A DNA stretch of 64,000 bases from Heterohyrax brucei (lineage: Eukaryota > Chordata > Mammalia > Hyracoidea > Procaviidae), in the NCBI GenBank assembly GCA_028571685.1, contig CM053162.1:10420001-10484000 (forward strand), written 5' to 3'. The notes beneath the pieces were generated by a model. That model worked only from the letters and a program-made list of their open reading frames with translations. It searched no databases and had not been told where the DNA came from. The translations under genes were made by a program, and so were the position numbers. Shown in pieces: positions 56,004 to 64,000 of the stretch; position 1 is the stretch's first letter, and each line of letters starts with the position of its first letter.

Positions 56004-57383
56004 TAGTTGCTGCTTATATTGGTGAAAAAAGTTATTTGCAATGTAGAGGTCAGTCTGGCATAATTTCTGTCACCTAGAGCACGTTTTCCAACTACTGATC
56101 CTTCTTTTTGGTTTTCAGCTTTTGCATTTGAATCACCAGTAATTATCAGTGCATCCTGTGTGCTTGTTCGATCAGTTTTGGACCACAGAAGCTGGCAAAA
56201 ACCTTCAATTGGTTCATCTTTGGCCTTAGTGGTTGGTGTGTAAATTTGAATATTAGTTGTATTAACTGGTCTTCCTTGTAGGCATATGGATATTATCCTA
56301 TCACTGGCAGAACTGTATTTCAGGATACATATTGAAATTAAAAAAAAAATTTATTTATTTATATTATGATTGCATGAAAATGTACATTCCCATATAAGTT
56401 TGCATGCCTGTCTATGTGCAACTCCCACTGCTCTCCCTGCCTGGTGACAGCACACTCCCCCTCTCTGTTCTGTACGTGTCATATCCTCCTAAGAACCACT
56501 TATCCTCTCCTCTCCACCTTCTCCCCTACTCCAGTAAGAGGTCAGCAGGACGACATCCTATAGATGCATAGAACCATCAAGTGCACACATGATATGGTCA
56601 CTCCGAGTTGCCAAGTCCAACCCATTCCTGTCCAAAGAGTTGACCTCCATTATGAGGTCATAATGGAGCAGCATCAGGGCCAGAGGCCATGCACCCAGGG
56701 GAACCCCAAGGTGCCTGGACCATCAGTTGTAGTCTTTTAGTGGAGATCTCAGGGTGTACCTCTTTTTATTCTTGTGTTGCCAGTGACACTCAACTTTGTG
56801 AGCCCCATCATGGCTATCGCTGGTGGTGGCAGGGAGCCATCTGGTTCTTCCAGTCACAGGTTGATGTTGTCACTCACTCATGAGGGTCCCTCTGTCTTCT
56901 GGGTTCTCTTTCCTACATGTTGTTTTTGTCCTTGGTGATCATCTGTTCCTGCTGGGTTGGGACCATTTGTTGTCATCTCAGATGACTCCTTGGCAGTTTT
57001 TAAGACCCCAGACGCCACTCATCAATTTGGGGAGCAGAAGACTCTCTTAGCAAAATGCTAGTTGTCCCAATTGGCCTTGATTTCCCCTGTAAGCGTGGTC
57101 CCTGGACCCCCACCCCAGCTACTCTGTCCTTGCAATTTTGGGTTAAGATGGGAGGAGTAATCATGTTATGTTGAAGTCCAGTTAAAATTAAAATTGATCT
57201 TCTTTCTAATGTGTGCTGTCACAGATTTCACCCAACCAAATTTCTGTCAACTATCTAATCTATACCCCACCCTCTGCCTCCCTCCCTCCTTACCCTTGTA
57301 GCCATCAAAGAGTCTTTTCTTCTATGTGTGAATCTGTTTTTAAGGTCTTATTGCAGGGGTCTCGTACAGTATTTGTTCTTTTG

Positions 57384-60300
57384 TCACTGACTACTTTCAC
57401 TCAACATAATGTCCTCCAACTGAAGCCAGGTTATGAGACGATTCCTAAAATCATCATTGTTATTTATCATTTCATAGTGTTCCATTGAGTATATATACCT
57501 TGGTTTACCTATCCATTCTTCTGTTGTTGGACATCTGGGTTGATTCCATCTTTTTGCTATCATGGGCTGTGCTGCAATAAACATTCTTGAGCATGTACCA
57601 CTGGGTGTGATTGGCCTTGATTCTGTAGGATGTATTCTGAGCAGTGGAATTACTGGGTCAAATGGTGTATCTGTTTCCAGCTTTTTAAGGAAGTGCAGAT
57701 TGCTTTCCAAAGAGGCTGCACCATTTTGCAATCCCACCAGCAGTGCAGGAGAGTTCTACTTTTTCTACAGCCTCTCTAGCATTTGTTGTTTTGTGATTTT
57801 TGGATCATGGCCAACCTTGGTGGGGTGAGGTGGTATCTCACCGTAGTTTTGATTTGAATTTCTTTAATAGCTAATGATCGTGAGCATGTCCGCATGTGTT
57901 TTTCAGCTGCCTGGATCTCCTGTTTAGAGAAGTGTCTGCACATCTCCTTTGCTCATCACTTATTTGGATTATTTGTCTTTTTCTTTTTGATATTTTGTAG
58001 TACTTTTTAGATTATGGAGATCAGACGTCAGCCTGACATATAGTTGCCAAATATTTGTTCCCGTTCTGTAGGTGGCCTTTTAATTCTTTTGATGAAGTCT
58101 TTGAATGAGCAAAGTGGTTGATTCTTAGTAGTTCCCATTTGTCTATTTTCTCTTCTGTTGATTGTGCTTTGTCTGTAAGATTTTGAAGTCTGTCTGTGTT
58201 CTATATTAAAACTTCCATTGTTGATTCTATTTTTTCTTGGATGAGCTTTATTGTTTTAGATTTGATATTTAGGTCTTTTATCCAGTTTAAGTTGGTTTTT
58301 GTATAAGGTGTAAGAAATAAATATTGTTTCAGTTTATTGCAGATGGATATCCTGTTTTGCCAGCACCATTTGTTGAAGAGGTTGCTTTTATCCCAGTTTA
58401 ATGTCTTAGGGCCTTTGTCAAATATCATCTGTTCATAGAAGGACAGTGCCATCTCGGGTCTCAACTCTGTCGCATTGATCTATGTGTCTCTTTTTGTACC
58501 AGCACCAGGCTGTTTTGACCACTGTGGCAGTGTAATCGATTCTAAAGTTGGGTAGTGAGAGGCCTTCAAGTGTGTTCTTCTTCTTCAGTAGTGCTATACT
58601 TATCTGGGGCTTCTTCCCTTTCCAAACAAAGTCAGTGATTTGTTTCTCCATCTCCTTAAAAAATGCCACAGGAATTTGTATTGGGATTGTATTGTATAAG
58701 TAGATTGCTTTGGTTAAAATAGACATTTTCACAATGTTGAGTCTTCCCTTCCATAAGCAGGGTATGTTTCTCCATTTATGAAAGTCCCTCTTAGTTTCTT
58801 GTAGTAAGGGTTTGTAGTTCTCTTGGTAAAGGTCTGTTATTTATCTGGTTAATGTATTCCTAGGTACTTTATCTTCTTAGGGGCTGTAGTAAATGGTATT
58901 GACTTGGTGATTTCTTCCTTAATAATCTCATTGTTGGTATAAAGGAATCCTATTGATGTACTTATGTTTATCTTATATCCTGAGACTTTACTGAACTTTT
59001 CTATCAGTTTGAGTAGTTTCCTTGTGGATTCTTTGGGGTGCTCTGTGTATACAATCATATCGTCTGCAAATAGGGAAATTTTTAGTTCTTTGCCGAGGCA
59101 CATGCCCTTTATTCCTTGGTCTTGTCTAATTGCTCTGGCTAGAACTTCTAGTACAACGTTGAACAGGAGAAGCAAGAGAGGGCATCCTTGTCTAGTTCCC
59201 ATTCTCAAGGGAAACTGTTTCAGTCTGTCTCCATTCAGGATGATGTAAGCAGTTGGCTTTGTATAAATGGCCCTTATTGCATCAAGGAATTGGCCATCTA
59301 TTCCTGTTTTGCTGATAGTTTTTAGCATGAATGGGTGTTGGACTGTATCAAATGCCTTTTCTGCATCAATAGACAAGATCAAGTGATTCTTGTCTTTTGT
59401 GATATTTATGTGGTTGATCATATTAATTGTTCTAATGTTGAACCGACCTTGATCTCTGGTATGAATCCAACTTGGTAATGATGAATTTTTTTTTTATGTT
59501 TTGTTGTATTCCATTGGCAAGGATTTTGTTGAAGATTTTTGCATCTAGATTCATGAGTGATATTGGTCTGTATTTTTCCTCTTTTGTTGAGTCTTTCCCT
59601 GGCTTTGGTATCACAGTTATGCTGGCTTCATAGAATGAATTTGGGAGTATTACACCTCTTGCTATGTTGTGAAATAGTCTTGATAGTATTGGAGATAATT
59701 CTTCTCTGAAAGCTTGGTAGAATTCTGAGGTGAGACCATCTGGGCCCTGGCTTTTTTTGGTTGGTAGTTTTGGATGATTTTTTCAATCTCTTCCTTTGTA
59801 GTGGGTTTATTAAGTTGTTCTGCTTCACCTTGTGATAATTTTGGTAGGTGATATGAATTAAGGAATTTGCCCATTTCCTCTAGGTTTTTGAATTTGTTGA
59901 GTACAGTCCTTCATGGTATTCTGTTACGATATTTTTTTTATTTTTCTGTTGGATCTGTTGCAACAACTCCCCTCTCATTTCCTATTTGGGTTATTGGTTT
60001 CCTTTCCTATTTTTCTGTAGTAAGTTTAGCCAATGGTTTGTCAGTTTTGTTGATCTTTTAAAAAAATCAGCTTTTGGTCTTCAGTTTTTTCCATTGTTCT
60101 TCTATTCTCTTATTCGCTTAGTTCTGCTCTAATCTTTATGATCTGTTTTCTTCTGGTGTCTCAGGGGTTCCTCTGTTATTCTCTCTACTTGTTCAAGCTG
60201 TAGGATTTGTTCTTTGGTTTGGGTTCTTTCTTCCTTCCAGATGTGTGCATTTATGGGGACAAACTGACTCTTGAGGACTGCTTTGGCTGTATCCCATAGA

Positions 60301-61143
60301 TTCCGGTAGGAAGTGTTTTCATTCTTGTTGGAATCCATAAATTTCTTTATTTCATCCTTGATTTATCCTATAACTCATGGCTTTTTGATAAGATGTTGTT
60401 AAGTTTCCATGAGTTCTATTTTTTATCTATGTTTTTTGTTCTATTGATTTCAACTTTTATGGCTTTATGGTCTGAGAAGATGCTTTGAAATAATTCAGTG
60501 GTTTTTATGTTGTTGAGACTTGTTTTATGTCTTAACACATGGTCTTTTCTGGAAAATGTTGCATGTGCACTGGAGAAGAAGGTGTAGTTGTCTGCTGATG
60601 GATAGAAAGTTCTGTATATGTCAATGACATCTAGTTGTTTAATTGTGGCAGTGAGATCTTCTGTGTCTTTAATGAGCTTTTTTTCTACACAATCTGTCCA
60701 ATTTTGAGAGTGGAGTGATCTATTTTTGTGGAGCGATCTATCTCATTTATGAGTGTAGTCAGTGTTTCTTTGATGTACTTAGGTGCTCTAGTATTGGGTG
60801 CATAAATATTTAATATTGTTAAGTCCTGCTTGTGTATTGAACCTTTCAGAAATAAACAGTGTCCATCCCTATCCACGATGGTGGATTTTACATTAAAATC
60901 TATTTTATTTGAGATTAGTATTGCCACATCTACTCTTCTTTGTGTATTGTTAGCTTGATATATATTCTCCCATCCTTTAATTTTCAGTTTATTCACATCT
61001 TTAAGTCTAAGGTGAGTTTCTTGTAAGCAGCATATGGACAGGCCATGTCTTTTGATCCAAGATGTCACTCGTGTCTCTTATTGGTGCATTCAGTCCATTC
61101 ACATTCAGCGTAATTATTGATAGATATGTGTTTAGTGCTGTCA
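57384..61143 (-). pseudogene. L1 ORF2 (endonuclease and reverse transcriptase), broken
   Basis: Starts at an ATG near 61143 (ATGACAGCACT in reverse). The endonuclease frame (60685-61068) has QETHLRLKD and ILNIYAPN, but the catalytic VGDFN stretch is deleted near 60710-60740, compared with the L1 at 40790. The reverse transcriptase frame (58849-59421) has GTRQGCPL and an intact FADDM box near 59065. C-terminal frames lie at 58433-58732, 58201-58464 and 57384-57737 (WIGKPRYIYSMEHYE). Frameshifts separate all of these. Confidence 0.9.
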
Positions 61144-61574
61144 TTGTGATAAGCTTATTTTTATATTGATGTTTTCTCTGTAGTTCTTATTTATCTGTTC
61201 TGGCATATTCTTCTTTATGAGTTGAGTTTTCACCTTTTTCAGTGTTGGTTTTGTGGTTATTGAGACTCCTGTATTACGTTTCTTGATTTGATATGTTGCA
61301 TCTTTATTGTGCTTTGTGGCTGCCCTATGATCCCCCTTAGTAATCTAACTATTTTAACTACTGCAAGTCTTATTAACTTCCTCTCCATCTGGAAGGACTA
61401 TAATGACGGTAGTACGGCCTTCTTTTTAATATGATGGCATCATAGTTTTCATGATATGATCACTGGGTCACTTCTTTTAATATTATTGCTTTGATTGAGT
61501 TTTGAGCCTTCCCTAACTGAGTAGGTTTCCAGATGATGTGTCCTGTATTTCCTCCCAAAATATAAAGTTAATAG

Positions 61575-62492
61575 TTTTGTTCTTCTAAGCCAAGAGCTTC
61601 TTTCAGAATTTCTTGTAACTTTGGCTTGGGTTTTACAAAGTCTCTGAGGTTCTATTTATCTGCAAATGTCTTAATTTCAGTTTTGCGGAATATTTAATTC
61701 TTGGTTGGAAGTTCTCCTTCAAGGCTTTGAATGTGTCATCCTATTGTCTCCATGCCAGCATCATTTCTGCTGAGAAGTCCAATGAAATCCTACAGGGTTT
61801 CCCTCTGAATGTTAGCTTTGTTTTGAGTCTTGCTGTCTTTAAGAGTTTCTTCTTATGTTTCATTTTGTTAAGCTTGATTGTAATATGTTTTAGAGTCTTT
61901 CTTTTGAGATCTATATTGAGTGGCATTTGATATGTGTGTTGGATATCTATGTTGTCTTTCATAATTTCTGGGAAGTTTTCTTCAGCAGCTCAGCAACAAT
62001 ACTCTCTGTGTTCTGAGGTGTCCTGCCTTGTTCAGGAACTCCAATTAATTGTAGATTGTTCCTCTTAATAGAGTCCCACATGCTTCTTAATGCTTCTCTT
62101 TTTAAATTTCTTTTTGCTGATTTCTCCTCATAGATGCTGGAGTTGGTAGCTCTGTCTTCCAAGTCAGAAAGTCTATTTTCCATTTGTTCCATTCTGTTGT
62201 CTTGGCTTTGAATTGAAGTTTCTATGTCTTTGATTTTGTTCTTGATCTGTTGGATTTCAGAGTACTGGTATTCCATCAGATTGAACAGCTTGCTTAATTT
62301 TTTATTTTGCTCTGCTGCATTTTGTATATGGTCTAGGAGGGCTCTATATGTAATCCTTTTGTACTTACTCTCTGACAGTTTCAGAAAGTCTTCTTCTGGC
62401 AAGTTCTTTAGTTCTTTCTTTTGTGAGCCTTCTGAAGCCATAGGTGAATTCTTCTTAATATTTTTGTCCAAAGTTCGCTGCTTTTGGTGCAT
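61575..62492 (-). pseudogene. L1 ORF1 (RNA-binding protein), broken
   Basis: A 177-codon frame (61959-62492) starts MHQKQRTLDK and holds the coiled coil and the start of the RRM (NNLQLIGVPEQG). The next frame (61741-61962) starts MKDNIDIQHT and covers most of the RRM, then shifts again near 61740. The C-terminal domain runs to about 61575. The first two frames overlap by ATGA, exactly as in the L1 at 39505-39508, and the flanking sequence AAGAAAACTTCC is identical. Confidence 0.9.
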
Positions 62493-62524
62493 CTGAAGGT
62501 TGTTTTGTTTCTCCAGTGTTACTG

Positions 62525-63497
62525 TAACAGGATCTAAAGATTAGTATGAAAAGGAAATTGATCACCAGACACTTCTATGTACTCCAATGACTGGGCTCAG
62601 TGATATCTTTGGGGTAGCAGGCTCCACCTCCTGATTGGCAAAGATACAGTTCTACTTATAGAGTCACTCGGGAGCCGTCAGCTAACCCTATAATGTGAGT
62701 CAGTAAGGGCTGGAAGAGATGCCATCAGGGTGCATTGAAGTTATGTCTCTAGGAAGTTTTAAATTAAAGGGTAAAAAGTATCTGACAGCTTCCAAAATCA
62801 GTCAGGCTTTTAGGTGTGCAAGTCCCTCTTCCCTGCTGGTGGAGTAAGCATCTCTTTATCCAACTCCATATGCTGCAAACTAGTTCAAAATATGGAAAGG
62901 CTACTGCCCTTTGTCATCTGGTGGCCACACTGTACAAAAGACTGCTTTTCTGTAAAAAAGCACTCTCTGGGCAGGCACTGCTTTCCAGTCTGGGAATTAG
63001 GTCCAGCTAAGGCCTCTGTATGAGTAACTCCACCTCCCAGACAATCAAGATTGCATCCCACACAAGCTCCCCCTGGCCCACCTCAGAATAGGCTAGTCAA
63101 TGGCAGAGATTCGGGGAGAGAAGCCAAAAGTGCTGAAGTGCACAGATTCCAAGGCCGGGCTCTCAAAATGTGGCAACTCCACTTGCTGATCACATCAGTA
63201 GTGTGTCTGAGCCCTGATGCCAGTCAAGTCCCAGCCCTGCCTGCTGGCCAAGACAGAAAAATAAAAAAAGTTAAAATGGTGAGTTACCTTCAGTCCACGA
63301 CAGCTGGCACTCAAGGTTGGTGGTCAGCGAAAGAGAAGTTTCTCACTCAGTGGTATGTAGTCCAAATAGACAGCCCTATGCCATGTGCTAGGGTTCGCTA
63401 GGTGTCCACAGGCTCTGCTTAATCATCAGCTCAGGCCTTGGTTTCCAGAGGGATTTAGAGAGACATGTGATTAGTCTGCCATCTTGACTCCGTCCCC
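62525..63497 (-). promoter_or_regulatory. L1 5' UTR with internal promoter region
   Basis: About 970 bases upstream of ORF1 on the minus strand. It begins 'ggggacggagtcaagatggcagac', the usual L1 transcription start. The 'aagatggc' sequence is a YY1-type site near the start, as in many L1s. A matching 5' UTR lies at 38167-38967. Activity cannot be judged from sequence. Confidence 0.7.
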
Positions 63498-63893
63498 TTG
63501 AAAATTTCTTTTTGACAGTAAGGCAACACCATTCCTCTTCAAGTTGTCATTCCTGGCATAGTAGGCTATGTGATTGTCTGATTCAAAATGGCCAATTCCA
63601 GTCCATTTCAGCTCACTAATGCCTAGGGTATTGATGTTCATGTATTCTGTTTCATTTTTGATCACTTCCAATTTTCCTAGATTTGTACTTTGTACAATCT
63701 ACATTCCAGTTATTAGTGGATGTTTACAGCTGTTTCTTCTCATTTTGAGTCATGCCATATCAGCAAATGAAGGTCTTGAAAGCTTGATTCCATCCATGTC
63801 ATTCAGGTTGACTCTACTTTGAGGTGGCAGCTTTTCCCCAGTCTTCTTCTGAGTGCCTTCTAACTTGGTGGTTTCATCTTCCAGTTTAATATA

Positions 63894-64000
63894 GCTAGAC
63901 CAAAGAAAATTGAGTAGACAAACTAGGCTTTAAGATAAAAAAGGAGATATGACAGTTACTACATTTGTATGCCATAAAAAATATACTGTCAAAATATATA
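63894..64000 (+). mobile_element. L1 ORF2 fragment, right side of RTE D
   Basis: 'aggctttaagataaaaaaggagatatgacag' and 'gttactacatttgtatgcc' match the endonuclease region just after the piece at 52905-53058 ('ILNIYAP'-like block). It continues past the window end. Confidence 0.6.

Larger units (their letters stand above)
56340..63497 (-). mobile_element. Full-length L1 inserted in RTE D
   Basis: Reading on the minus strand: 5' UTR from 63497 ('ggggacggagtcaagatggcagac'), ORF1, ORF2, a long 3' UTR and an (AAAT)-rich 3' end at 56340. At about 7.15 kb it is complete. It is flanked by similar stretches ATTGAAATT (56331-56339) and TTGAAAATTT (63498-63507), typical of an L1 endonuclease site. Frames are only modestly damaged, so it is the youngest full-length L1 here, but not intact. 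Confidence 0.95.
53060..63893 (-). mobile_element. RTE copy D, split by L1, mariner and AfroSINE
   Basis: Minus-strand RTE. Its 3' end is at 53060 ('cttgttaggtgccatcaag'), and its 5' part beyond the L1 is at 63498-63893. It lacks about 200 bp of 5' end compared with copies B and C. The catalytic box near 53825 reads YANE, so both aspartates are altered. Insertions inside: AfroSINE (54658-54811), mariner derivative (55440-56003) and a full-length L1 (56340-63497). The target L1 shows 'ctaaaagaaag' before and 'ccaaagaaaat' after, a plausible degenerate duplication. Confidence 0.9.

Noticed and set aside
62224..62496. 90-codon plus-strand frame
   Set aside because: Antisense to L1 ORF1 coiled-coil sequence.
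1..64000. CRISPR array, operon, phage or plasmid system
   Set aside because: No regularly spaced repeats, no clustered intact genes, and the whole window is built from mammalian repeats.

Overview
This window looks like repeat-dense mammalian nuclear DNA from an afrotherian, most likely an elephant or close relative. Three signs point there: more than fifteen copies of the tRNA-derived AfroSINE family, a group of RTE-clade (BovB-like) LINEs whose 3' tail matches the AfroSINE tail, and L1 elements with a type of 5' UTR and 3' UTR that I associate with elephant. I found no intact protein-coding gene, rRNA, tRNA gene, operon or CRISPR array. Almost every reading frame is a decayed transposon frame or its antisense shadow. 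Family names come from sequence recognition, not a database search.

Layout. 1-700: little beyond an L2/MIR tail. 703-3843: near full-length plus-strand RTE (copy A). 3905-14285: an old L1 split open by a second, near full-length L1 (about 6430-13295), with a two-LTR MaLR element (4507-6429) at the 5' edge of the inner L1. 14510-16690: an RTE deletion derivative, then minus-strand ERV-L-like pol remnants. 16700-28700: an L1 scrap, LTR candidates, MIR and L2 pieces, two 5'-truncated RTEs (E, F) and one LTR. 28760-30923: old L1/HAL1-like ORF1 sequence, a solo MaLR LTR and a short L1 3' UTR insertion with a perfect 18-bp target duplication. 33640-34560: a CpG island, the only convincing gene-associated signal, followed by an AfroSINE-rich tract to 37.8 kb.

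37918-44550: minus-strand RTE B, split by a 3'-truncated L1, a MaLR LTR and an AfroSINE. 45483-48592: uninterrupted minus-strand RTE C. 50038-52900: old L1, interrupted by two opposed copies of one LTR family and by AfroSINEs. 52905-64000: a further L1 split by minus-strand RTE D, which itself holds a full-length minus-strand L1 (56340-63497), a mariner foldback element and an AfroSINE.

How the parts relate: L1 proteins are the expected drivers of L1 insertion and probably of some SINE mobilisation. RTE supplies the shared 3' tail seen in its deletion derivative and in the AfroSINEs. MaLR LTRs depend on ERV-L proteins. Nesting gives a relative order: old L1 first, then RTE, then the younger L1s, AfroSINEs and mariner. 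I saw no undescribed multi-gene system. The most unusual signals are a 3'-truncated L1 with a perfect target duplication, an ORF1 frame break shared by two separate L1s, a mariner foldback built from two opposed transposase ends, and an LTR interrupted by another copy of its own family.
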